A stretch of DNA of 64,000 nt from Geobacter sp. DSM 9736 (GTDB lineage Bacteria; Desulfobacterota; Desulfuromonadia; Geobacterales; Geobacteraceae): contig NZ_LT896716.1 of NCBI RefSeq assembly GCF_900187405.1, positions 3,893,684 through 3,957,683 on the forward strand, given 5' to 3'. Shown in pieces: positions 34,007-40,979 of the stretch (positions are counted from its first letter, which is position 1; each line of letters opens with the position of its first letter). Below the pieces are notes generated by a model. The model searched no databases. It saw only the letters and a list, made by a program, of their open reading frames with translations, and had not been told where the DNA came from. The position numbers were made by a program, and so were the translations under genes.

Positions 34007-34032
34007 AAAAAAAAGGGGAGCAGAAGCTCCCC
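34007..34032 (-). terminator. Terminator/attenuator between RiPP precursor and maturase
   Basis: On the minus strand: GGGGAGC-TTCT-GCTCCCC followed by eight T residues, a textbook intrinsic terminator with a perfect 7-bp stem. It ends about 10 nt before the ATG of the maturase, with the ribosome site immediately after the T-run. Most transcripts should stop after the 38-residue precursor, and the maturase would be made by read-through, giving excess substrate over enzyme. Confidence 0.85.
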
Positions 34033-34058
34033 TTGAGCAACGAGGCGCAACAACAGGT

Positions 34059-34175
34059 CTAGAATCTGCCAAATCCTACCGTGCAACACCCCATAATGCC
34101 GTCAGCGTCGTCGATTCCTTCATCTATGACTTCCAGCTCCATCTCCCGCTCGACCTTCTCGCTGTCGTTTCCCAT
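34059..34175 (-). CDS. Geopeptide-type RiPP precursor peptide (38 residues)
   Basis: ATG at 34175 with AATAGGAGGATTT upstream; the same frame extends upstream as an artefact without a site. The peptide is an acidic leader (MGNDSEKVEREMELEV, then IDEGIDDADG) followed by a compact core GIMGCCTVGFGRF, rich in Gly with a Cys pair and aromatic residues. This leader/core layout and the CC motif match the geopeptide family, which occurs beside SPASM maturases in Geobacter. The core is likely crosslinked at one or both Cys residues and released by a protease not encoded in this locus. Expressed from its own promoter (34225-34253) and terminated before the maturase. Confidence 0.88.
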   Translation of the reverse strand: MGNDSEKVEREMELEVIDEGIDDADGIMGCCTVGFGRF

Positions 34176-34198
34176 AAATCCTCCTATTGGGAATTTCT

Positions 34199-34215
34199 CA
34201 TCCTTTTTCAGGATG
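34199..34215 (-). promoter_or_regulatory. 5'-leader stem-loop of the precursor mRNA
   Basis: CATCC / GGATG with a 7-nt loop falls at the 5' end of the transcript predicted from the promoter at 34225-34253. A stem at the extreme 5' end commonly protects a short abundant mRNA. The stem is only 5 bp. Confidence 0.4.
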
Positions 34216-34219
34216 TTAG

Positions 34220-34236
34220 CCAGCATTATATGCTGG
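34220..34236. promoter_or_regulatory. 17-bp palindromic operator shared by the divergent promoters
   Basis: CCAGCAT-TAT-ATGCTGG is a perfect inverted repeat. It covers the -10 of the leftward precursor promoter (TATAAT on the minus strand, 34225-34230) and the first bases of the -35 of the rightward receptor promoter (TGGACA, 34234-34239). A dimeric regulator bound here would block both. The regulator gene is not evident in the window. Confidence 0.6.
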
Positions 34237-34253
34237 ACATGAAAAGGTGGAAA
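34225..34253 (-). promoter_or_regulatory. Sigma-70 promoter of the RiPP precursor
   Basis: Minus strand: -35 TTTCCA (34248-34253), 17-bp spacer, consensus -10 TATAAT (34225-34230). The predicted start is about 45 nt ahead of the precursor ATG. Confidence 0.6.
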
Positions 34254-34261
34254 GTGATAAA
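34234..34261 (+). promoter_or_regulatory. Candidate sigma-70 promoter of the TonB-dependent receptor operon
   Basis: -35 TGGACA (34234-34239), 16-bp spacer, -10 GATAAA (34256-34261). It is five of six and four of six to consensus. It leaves about 60 nt of leader before the TTG start at 34328. Confidence 0.45.
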
Positions 34262-34327
34262 TACTCGCTGCGACATTGCGCCTCATTATCGCGTGTCGGC
34301 ACCTGCTTCTGTTCCCTTGAGGGCTTC

Positions 34328-36178
34328 TTGTACAAGAAATTCCTGACAGCTATGGCAGTCCTCCTTGCCGTGTGGAGTGCAGCAGTGCCCTCTCCCCGCG
34401 CTGAGGAGGGCTCGTCTACCCTCGCTCTTTTCGAGGGGGAAGAGGAGCCGGTCCTTTCCACATCCCGCGTTCCCCGCCCGGTATCTCGCATCGCCGAAAA
34501 TGTCACCGTCGTCACCGCCGACCAGATCGCCCTTCTCAACGCCCACACCCTTGCCGATGTCCTTCAGACGATCCCGGGTATCCAGCTTCAGTATACCCGC
34601 ACCCCCGGAACATGGACCGACTTCTTCATCCAGGGCGCGATCGGGACGGACACCCACATACTGCTCCTCATCGACGGTGTCCAGATCAACACGTATGTTC
34701 AGGGGATCACAGATCCGGGGGGCATCCCGGTACAGCAGATCGATCGGATAGAAATCATCAAAGGCGCGGCATCTCCCTCGTGGGGGCCTGCCCTGGGAGG
34801 GGTCGTCAACGTTATCACGAAGTCGCCGGAGAATCAGCGCCGGTTGACCGGTGCTCTCTCCACCTCGCTGGGTGAACGATCTACGAGCGATACCAGAGGG
34901 GAAGCCAGCGGCACCATCGGCAGGCTCGGCTACTACCTATCCGGCGGCACCCTTCATTCGGACGGCCTCCTCCCCAATAATGGAATCAATCAAAACAACG
35001 GTTACCTGAAGCTCACCTATGACCTTCCGACGAACGGACTCCTGACGCTGGGCGCGAGCATACGTGACAATAGGCAGGGAATGGAGGAGGGATGGCTTCT
35101 TCCGTGGGGCATCTTTGTTCATGACTTTGGGAAAATAGATTCCGGATATTCGTTCCTGTCTCTCGACCAGCCGCTGGCGGAGCGTACGACCCTCACCATA
35201 AACCTGCGGGGGAGCAGCCGGGACAGTGAAACCACCTGGGGAAATATTGCCGGCGGCACTTTCGTGATCGATCAGGCTGTCTCGGACCGTGAATCTGCCT
35301 GGGGAGGGAGCGCCAAGCTGTCGTGGGGGGACAGCTCCACCGGGGTCGTCGGCGGGTTCGATTACGATCATGTAAATGTCCACGCGGACATTACCATCCC
35401 TCCCACTACCACTAGCTTTGATCGCTCCTTCGACCGCTGGGGAGCCTACGCCAACGGAGCATTTTCCCTCGGCCGCTTCACACTCCTTCCCGGCATCCGC
35501 CTGGACCACACCGGAATTGCCGGTGAATACCTGAGCTACAACGCGGGTGCAACGTTCCGCGTTACCGAAAAGACCTTCCTTCGTGCCTATGGAGCACGCG
35601 GATACGGGATGCCGTCTCTCGGTCTGAGCGAAAATATCCAAAAAGTCTGGACGGCGCAGGCGGGGGTCGAGAGCAATGATATCCCGTATCTGTGGCTCAA
35701 GGGTACCCTCTTCTACAACCGCATATGGGACGTTTTGATAGACGCGAATCCCTCGACCTTCGCCAGACAGACGAAGCAGGGGTTCGAGGTTGAGGCACGG
35801 ACCCTTTCCTGGCAGGGGATCTCGCTGTCGGGGGGATATACCTTCACCGACGCAAGGGACGCGGATACCCACGAGCGCCTGCAAGGGGTGCCCCAGCACG
35901 GAGCGAAGCTGGGGCTGACGTACGACGACAGCCGCATCGGACTCAAGGGAATCGCCACGGGAAATTACGTCTGGTGGAGGTCTCCTTCTATATTCGAAGG
36001 TAGATATACCGCCATCACCTGGGATCTTCACCTGACCCAGAAACTACCCCGGCTAGGCTACATCGAGCCTGAGGTTTTCTTCTCGGCCCGCAACCTCTTC
36101 AACGGTGCCCAATATTCGAAGCTGATTTTCAGGAATGCCCCCCGCTGGATCGAGGGTGGAGTGAGGTTCAGATTTTGA
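34328..36178 (+). CDS. TonB-dependent outer-membrane receptor
   Basis: 616 residues from a TTG at 34328, chosen because GAGGGCTTC precedes it and it yields a normal signal peptide (LYKKFLTAM... to SPRAEEG); ATG at 34352 is an alternative. The plug domain is clear (NVTVVTADQIALLNAHTLAD, VLQTIPGIQL, DTHILLLIDGV, IDRIEIIKGAASPSWGPALGGVVNVITK). It is followed by a barrel ending GGVRFRF with the terminal Phe. The TonB box is not obvious. Ligand unknown: the plug is of the BtuB/FepA type. It is divergent from the RiPP precursor and overlaps the binding-protein gene by 4 bp (36175-36178). Confidence 0.93.
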   Translation: MYKKFLTAMAVLLAVWSAAVPSPRAEEGSSTLALFEGEEEPVLSTSRVPRPVSRIAENVTVVTADQIALLNAHTLADVLQTIPGIQLQYTRTPGTWTDFFIQGAIGTDTHILLLIDGVQINTYVQGITDPGGIPVQQIDRIEIIKGAASPSWGPALGGVVNVITKSPENQRRLTGALSTSLGERSTSDTRGEASGTIGRLGYYLSGGTLHSDGLLPNNGINQNNGYLKLTYDLPTNGLLTLGASIRDNRQGMEEGWLLPWGIFVHDFGKIDSGYSFLSLDQPLAERTTLTINLRGSSRDSETTWGNIAGGTFVIDQAVSDRESAWGGSAKLSWGDSSTGVVGGFDYDHVNVHADITIPPTTTSFDRSFDRWGAYANGAFSLGRFTLLPGIRLDHTGIAGEYLSYNAGATFRVTEKTFLRAYGARGYGMPSLGLSENIQKVWTAQAGVESNDIPYLWLKGTLFYNRIWDVLIDANPSTFARQTKQGFEVEARTLSWQGISLSGGYTFTDARDADTHERLQGVPQHGAKLGLTYDDSRIGLKGIATGNYVWWRSPSIFEGRYTAITWDLHLTQKLPRLGYIEPEVFFSARNLFNGAQYSKLIFRNAPRWIEGGVRFRF

Positions 36179-37047
36179 GAAGATCCATCGTTCTCATACT
36201 CTGCCTCATTCTCTGGGGGACCGGTGCTGCGTGGGGGTACGACCTGCTCCTCGTCCAGAGCAACAGGAGCTCTGTGTACGACGACGTAGTGCGCGGTTTC
36301 CGCAGTGCCTGCGGGGCTGAAAGCCGCCTCCTTGTCCTCAGCGACTACGCCGATGCCGATGTCGTGCGGGTGGTGCGGGAGGAGCGGCCGCGGCTCGTGG
36401 TGGCTCTTGGCGACGAAGCCATGGCCAAAGTTCGGAAACTGCGGCAGACGCCGGTTCTTGCTGTAATGACCCTGGGCCTTCATGACGGACAGCGCACCGG
36501 CATTGCAGGCATCGACATGTATGTTCCTCCTGAGAGGTATTTCCCTCTGTTCGGTCCGCTACGTGCCGAGAGAATCGGTGTCCTGTACGATCCTGCAAAG
36601 ACGGGTTGGTACGTAAAGCGGGCGGTGGCGGCGGCGAAGCGGGCAGGGGTGCACCTGGTGCTGCGCGAAGTGCATAACCCCAGGGAGGCGGTAGCCGCCC
36701 TCTATGACCTGAAGGGGAAAGTGGATGCCCTCTGGATGATCCCGGACACAACAGCAGTGACGCGAGAGAACCTGGAGGCGTGGTTCGGTTTCTCGCTGCA
36801 GCAGTCGGTGCCGGTGGTTTCCTTCACTGCAGCTCACCTGCGGATGGGCGCTGCCGCAGCCGTCGATATCGACAGGGGGGCATTGGGCCGGCAAGCGGGT
36901 GAGCTGGCCAACCGGCTTCTAGACGGATCTCCTCATGCCGAGCAGCCGGTAGAGTCTCCTCAGACCACCACCATAAAGAGTAATGCATCCGTCCTCAAAA
37001 ACCTCGGATTTCCCGCCAACCTTCTCGACAGACTTGCGGACCGGTAA
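36175..37047 (+). CDS. Periplasmic binding protein of the ABC_sub_bind type
   Basis: 290 residues. The start is a TTG whose TTGA overlaps the receptor stop, so translation is coupled. A signal peptide (LRRSIVLIL... GAAWGYD) is followed by a two-lobe fold with VVALGDEAMAKVRKL, RIGVLYDPAKTGWYVK, ALWMIPDTTAV and VPVVSFTAAHLRMGAAAAVDID, as in the PF04392-type substrate-binding proteins. No permease or ATPase gene follows; a terminator comes 38 bp later. It may hand a ligand imported by the receptor to a transporter encoded elsewhere, or sense it. Confidence 0.85.
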   Translation: MRRSIVLILCLILWGTGAAWGYDLLLVQSNRSSVYDDVVRGFRSACGAESRLLVLSDYADADVVRVVREERPRLVVALGDEAMAKVRKLRQTPVLAVMTLGLHDGQRTGIAGIDMYVPPERYFPLFGPLRAERIGVLYDPAKTGWYVKRAVAAAKRAGVHLVLREVHNPREAVAALYDLKGKVDALWMIPDTTAVTRENLEAWFGFSLQQSVPVVSFTAAHLRMGAAAAVDIDRGALGRQAGELANRLLDGSPHAEQPVESPQTTTIKSNASVLKNLGFPANLLDRLADR

Positions 37048-37084
37048 CACCGCCTGCCGGCGATCTTGCGCGTGAGCAGTATGC

Positions 37085-37118
37085 AAAAAAGGGCGACCCT
37101 GATGGGCCGCCCTTTTTT
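37085..37118. terminator. Strong bidirectional terminator
   Basis: AAAAAAGGGCG / CGCCCTTTTTT, an 11-bp perfect stem with A- and T-runs on the two sides and an inner ACCC / GGGC continuation. It serves both the binding-protein gene (plus) and the diguanylate cyclase gene (minus). Confidence 0.9.
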
Positions 37119-37137
37119 ATTCAAGTCGGGTCGCCGT

Positions 37138-39198
37138 TCATTTTTTCATCAGACTGATCCTGGGGGCTTCCTTGTTCTCTTCCTGCTTCGTCCCGTTCAG
37201 CATCACGATGCGATTCCGTCCCCCTGATTTGGCCTCGTATAGAGCTATATCGGCGGCGTTGACGAGGGTAGTGGGGTTGTTGCCGTCATGGGGAAAGGAG
37301 GCGATGCCTATGCTTGCCGTCAATCGGCCGAAAGGAAGGTGCTCTTCCCCCTGAAACAGTTCCGCCTCTACATCCCGCCTGATCCTTTCGGCTACGAAAA
37401 TCGACTCGCGCTTTGACGTTCCAGGCAGCAGAACGCAAAATTCCTCCCCTCCGTAACGGGTTACGACGTCCATCTCCCGCACCGAGCCCCTCAGTACCCG
37501 CGCGATCTTCCTGAGAGCCTTGTCCCCAGCCACATGCCCGCAGATGTCGTTGTAGGTCTTGAAGTAATCGATATCGATCAGCATGACCGTCATGTGCTGC
37601 TGATTGCGCATGCTTCTGTTGATCTCTTCATCCATGCGACGTTCAAGGAAGCGCCGGTTGTAGAGATCGGTAAGGGGGTCTGTGATGGAAAGACGCTCCA
37701 GCATCTCGACCTTTTCCTGGTAGTCGTTCCGGCGCAGCATCGAGGCGACATGGTTGGTGAAGGGGGTTAGCAGCGCCAGATCCTCCTCCACGAAGATACC
37801 CTCGTTCTTTTTGTCTGCCAGGTTGAGAACGCCCAGGACCTGCCCGCGGTGGAGGAAAGGGAGCGACATGAATGACTTCGTCTTGAACCGCGGCCGGTTG
37901 GGGGAGGCAACCCGCGGGTCCTTTTCGATGTCGTTTACCACCAGAGGGGTTCCGTTCAGTGCGACTTTCCCGGCAATGCCGCTGCCCGGTTTAACATCCA
38001 TCACCTTGAGCAGCTGCGGATTCAGTCCGAGGGCGGATTTGATGCGTAGAACTTCACGGTCCTCAGCGAAAAGCATGAATGAGCCGCTGGAAGCTTCCAC
38101 CAGTTCCGCTGCCGTCTGAAGCACGATGTCGTGAAACGCCTCTCCATCGCTCAGAGCCAGAGTGCTGATCATGCCGAGCAGCCTCTCGGAGCGTGAGGTT
38201 TTCCGGGTAAACTCTTCTTCCCTTTGGAGCATGGCCAGCCGCAGCGCGGCGCGCCCGATCATTATGCCCATCAGCAGGAGATCGTCTCCGGCCACTTCCC
38301 CCCCCTGCACGATCATGGCGCCAAACGTCGTCCCCCCCGTGGAGAGCGGCAGGTAGGTTGCCGTGTGGACCTGACTGGAAGGGAGGAGTTTCCGTAGTAC
38401 GTCTTCCTGCAGAGGCACGGGTGGTGTCGATCCGGGGGGTGAGAAACGATAGAGGAGGTCGGCTTTGACGGAGGTAGGAGCGCTTTCTCCCCACAGCTCC
38501 TGCAAAGTGAAAGTGCTTCCATTGTCGGAGGGAATGACGGCGGAAATGCCCGGTGCGTCGAGCATGATCCCAATGGCTTCGGAGAGGAGGTCGAAGACTT
38601 CCTGGGGGGAGGCGCAGCTATCCAGTTCTTCCGACACATGCAAAGCAAGCTTCAGCCGGTCGCGCAGGTCGGCGTCGCCCGGCGTCCGTTCCGTTCCCTC
38701 AGCCGGAAGAACGGCTAAGGCTTGCACCCGTTGCGCGGCGCTGCTCACCTCCTGCTCGGTAACTACGGGCAGTTCCTGCAGATGTTCAAGAAGGGCGAAG
38801 GGATTCATCCCCTCAGCCTTGGATATGGCCTCTATCCGATAGAGGTCCAGAGACTTTTCTCTTACACCGGTGGCTACAAGGTAGTGGTGTTGCCCGTTCT
38901 GGTGTTGCAGCTCGACTACGAATCCAAGCAGACCCAGGGGGCAGCGGAACAGTGCGGGGCGTCCTGTTTCGGATGCCTGGTCAATGCTGGTTTTCAGCGA
39001 GGAGAGGCAAACCGCGCTGCACAGTGAGCTGTATCCTTCGGCGCGGCAGGCCTGCCACGCCTCACTGCCGGTAATCCGGTTGTCTCCCTCCCGCCCGTAA
39101 ATTGCGAGATGGTAGCCGTCCAGCGATGCCCGCTCTTGCACAGATGACAGGAGATGTTCGTAAGGAGGAGTGGATGGGTGGGGCATGTGTAGCATCAT
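37138..39198 (-). CDS. PocR-like/GAF/GAF diguanylate cyclase
   Basis: About 686 residues from ATG at 39198 (AAGGAAGG directly upstream; ATG 39195 is equally possible, and GTG 39243 would overlap tldD). The N-terminal about 150 residues resemble the PocR ligand-binding domain (paired Cys, then FRCPLGLLGFVVEL). Two GAF domains follow, the second typical (SGIAGKVALNGTPLVVNDI). The GGDEF domain has RYGGEEFCVLLPG, with an RxxD inhibitory site (REMD) five residues before GGEEF and LIDIDYFKTYND for Mg/GTP. It should make c-di-GMP under product feedback, in the cytoplasm. It follows tldD by 31 bp and is probably co-transcribed. Confidence 0.9.
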   Translation of the reverse strand: MMLHMPHPSTPPYEHLLSSVQERASLDGYHLAIYGREGDNRITGSEAWQACRAEGYSSLCSAVCLSSLKTSIDQASETGRPALFRCPLGLLGFVVELQHQNGQHHYLVATGVREKSLDLYRIEAISKAEGMNPFALLEHLQELPVVTEQEVSSAAQRVQALAVLPAEGTERTPGDADLRDRLKLALHVSEELDSCASPQEVFDLLSEAIGIMLDAPGISAVIPSDNGSTFTLQELWGESAPTSVKADLLYRFSPPGSTPPVPLQEDVLRKLLPSSQVHTATYLPLSTGGTTFGAMIVQGGEVAGDDLLLMGIMIGRAALRLAMLQREEEFTRKTSRSERLLGMISTLALSDGEAFHDIVLQTAAELVEASSGSFMLFAEDREVLRIKSALGLNPQLLKVMDVKPGSGIAGKVALNGTPLVVNDIEKDPRVASPNRPRFKTKSFMSLPFLHRGQVLGVLNLADKKNEGIFVEEDLALLTPFTNHVASMLRRNDYQEKVEMLERLSITDPLTDLYNRRFLERRMDEEINRSMRNQQHMTVMLIDIDYFKTYNDICGHVAGDKALRKIARVLRGSVREMDVVTRYGGEEFCVLLPGTSKRESIFVAERIRRDVEAELFQGEEHLPFGRLTASIGIASFPHDGNNPTTLVNAADIALYEAKSGGRNRIVMLNGTKQEENKEAPRISLMKK

Positions 39199-39229
39199 CC
39201 CTTCCTTGAAAACTTGGTGCTGTATTGTC

Positions 39230-40612
39230 TCATGCTGCTCCACCGACCGTGATTTCCCCGATCAGAAGTGTCGGCTGTGCATCGGCAACCGGTACACCCT
39301 GACCGTCTTTTCCGCAGGTGCCGATGCCGAAACCGAGGTCGCTGCCCACCTTTTCGATTTTTTTCAAAACGTCGGGTCCGTTCCCCGTCAGGGTCGCTCC
39401 TCGCACCGGTTCTCCCACCACTCCATTTTCGATGAGGTACCCCTCGGTCACTTCGAACATGAAGTTGCCGTTCACTGTGTTGACCTGACCACCCCCCATT
39501 TTTCGCACGAGCAGCCCCCGCTCGACCCCCTGGATGATGGATTCCGGCGATGACGACCCGGGAGCGATGATGGTGTTGGACATCCTGACGATCGGTTTCA
39601 TCTGGTAAGACTCGCGCCGCCCGTTGCCTGTGGATCGGCAGCCCTCCTTCATGGCTGTGAGGCGGTCGTACATGTATCCTTTGAGGATGCCGTTTTCCAC
39701 CAGCACCGTTCTCTCGGCAGGCGATCCCTCGTCGTCGAAAAAGAAGGATCCGCGTGCATGGGGGATTGTTGCGTCGTCGACGACAGTGACGAGGGGGGAT
39801 GCGACCTGCGTGCCGACCTTTCCGGAGTAAACCGACATTCCGCTCTGTGCAAGGTCGGCCTCCAGCCCGTGGCCGATTGCCTCGTGAACCATCGTTCCTC
39901 CCGCTTCAGAGGAGAGAACCACCGACATGGACCCGCCGGGCGCCTTGCGTGCCGAAAGCATCATGACGGCTCTCCGGGCGGCGGTGACGGCGATTTCCTC
40001 AGGAGAACGGTCACGGAACAGTTCGAAACCCCGAACGCCTCCCAGTGGTTCGTAGCCGGTCTGGATGATGTCGCCGCGGGCGGCAACCGCCTGAACGGTG
40101 AAGACGGTGCCGGTGCGGCTGTTCTCGATGAACTCCCCAAGAGAGTTCATGATTTTCATGGTGGCGGTGCCGTCCCGATAAAGTACCGTTACTTGCCGCA
40201 CATCGGGGTCAAAAGCGCGGGCAGTTCGGTCGGCTGCCTGGACAAGAGCGACTTTTTCTTCGAGAGGAACGGTGTCGGGGGGCTGCAAGATCGGGAACCC
40301 CCCTGCGGACTTGCGAGGGCGCAGATCCATGACTCCTGCGAACTGCTCGCCTTTTACGGCTCTGCTGGCCGTATGGGCCAGGGAGAGGAGTGCCGCTTCC
40401 GTTATGTCGTTGGTGAAGGCGTAAGCGGTCCGCAGATCGGAGATGACGCGGATTCCGACACCTCTGTCGGTTCCGGCGAGAACCTTTTCTATTTTTCCGT
40501 CGTCACAGACAATTGCCGTCGAGGAGCCTTCTTCATAATAGATGTCGGCGAACTCCCCGCCATTGGCCAATGCCTGCCGCAGAATCCTTCCGGTGTCGAA
40601 CTGTTCAAGCAT
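39230..40612 (-). CDS. tldD: TldD-type metalloprotease
   Basis: 460 residues from the ATG at 40612 (GGAGTCCAGGTC upstream), overlapping the DUF4911 gene by 8 bp. The zinc motif HEAIGHGLEAD (HExxxH) with GGTMVHEA, the Gly-rich C-terminus (ATLTGNGPDVLKKIEKVGSD) and the final GEITVGG are typical of TldD. TldD works with TldE (PmbA) to degrade unfolded peptides and to mature or cleave the leader of some RiPPs such as microcin B17. No tldE is in the window. Its presence 5 kb from the RiPP precursor is suggestive but may be chance. Confidence 0.95.
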   Translation of the reverse strand: MLEQFDTGRILRQALANGGEFADIYYEEGSSTAIVCDDGKIEKVLAGTDRGVGIRVISDLRTAYAFTNDITEAALLSLAHTASRAVKGEQFAGVMDLRPRKSAGGFPILQPPDTVPLEEKVALVQAADRTARAFDPDVRQVTVLYRDGTATMKIMNSLGEFIENSRTGTVFTVQAVAARGDIIQTGYEPLGGVRGFELFRDRSPEEIAVTAARRAVMMLSARKAPGGSMSVVLSSEAGGTMVHEAIGHGLEADLAQSGMSVYSGKVGTQVASPLVTVVDDATIPHARGSFFFDDEGSPAERTVLVENGILKGYMYDRLTAMKEGCRSTGNGRRESYQMKPIVRMSNTIIAPGSSSPESIIQGVERGLLVRKMGGGQVNTVNGNFMFEVTEGYLIENGVVGEPVRGATLTGNGPDVLKKIEKVGSDLGFGIGTCGKDGQGVPVADAQPTLLIGEITVGGAA

Positions 40613-40862
40613 GACCTGGACTCCATTGTGAGAAAGTGGACGGGTCCGCCACGACTTCGACCATCCCCGTTTCCTGCTGCAATGCCGACAGCAGGTCCTC
40701 CACATCGGGGGCAAAGGCCGGGTCGTAGCTGATACGGACGATACCGTTCAGTTTATCTGCTGTACTCAGAGTGGCAAGCCCTTCGTAGGCCTCCATGATG
40801 AACTTGAGGTATATCAGTTCGCGGCGCATGATCCGGAAGTGACGAACAGAGGTGCACTGCAT
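40605..40862 (-). CDS. DUF4911 family small protein
   Basis: 85 residues, ATG at 40862 with CAGGAGATACC upstream. It contains MRRELIYLKFIMEAYEGLATLST, the signature of DUF4911. The end overlaps the tldD start, so the two are coupled. Function unknown; such proteins commonly sit next to TldD genes in Deltaproteobacteria, suggesting a shared task. Confidence 0.85.
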   Translation of the reverse strand: MQCTSVRHFRIMRRELIYLKFIMEAYEGLATLSTADKLNGIVRISYDPAFAPDVEDLLSALQQETGMVEVVADPSTFSQWSPGHA

Positions 40863-40979
40863 GGTATCTCCTGCTGAGGATGTTCTTAGATAGCAGGTAA
40901 AGCCCCAAAAAACAAGACAAGATGCAACCGGAAACGGGTTCAGTGGAAACTTCCCCCGCTCCTGCAGTGTTTCTACGGA

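Noticed and set aside
34176..34327. Cobalamin riboswitch or Fur box ahead of the TonB receptor
   Set aside because: No B12-box-like GCCACTG and no GATAATGAT-type repeat; the only strong signal is the CCAGCAT palindrome.
34937..36031. 364-codon minus-strand frame opposite the TonB receptor
   Set aside because: The receptor reading has plug and barrel motifs throughout; the antisense frame has none.
39758..40732. 324-codon plus-strand frame opposite tldD
   Set aside because: Covers the TldD zinc motif on the other strand and shows no domain.
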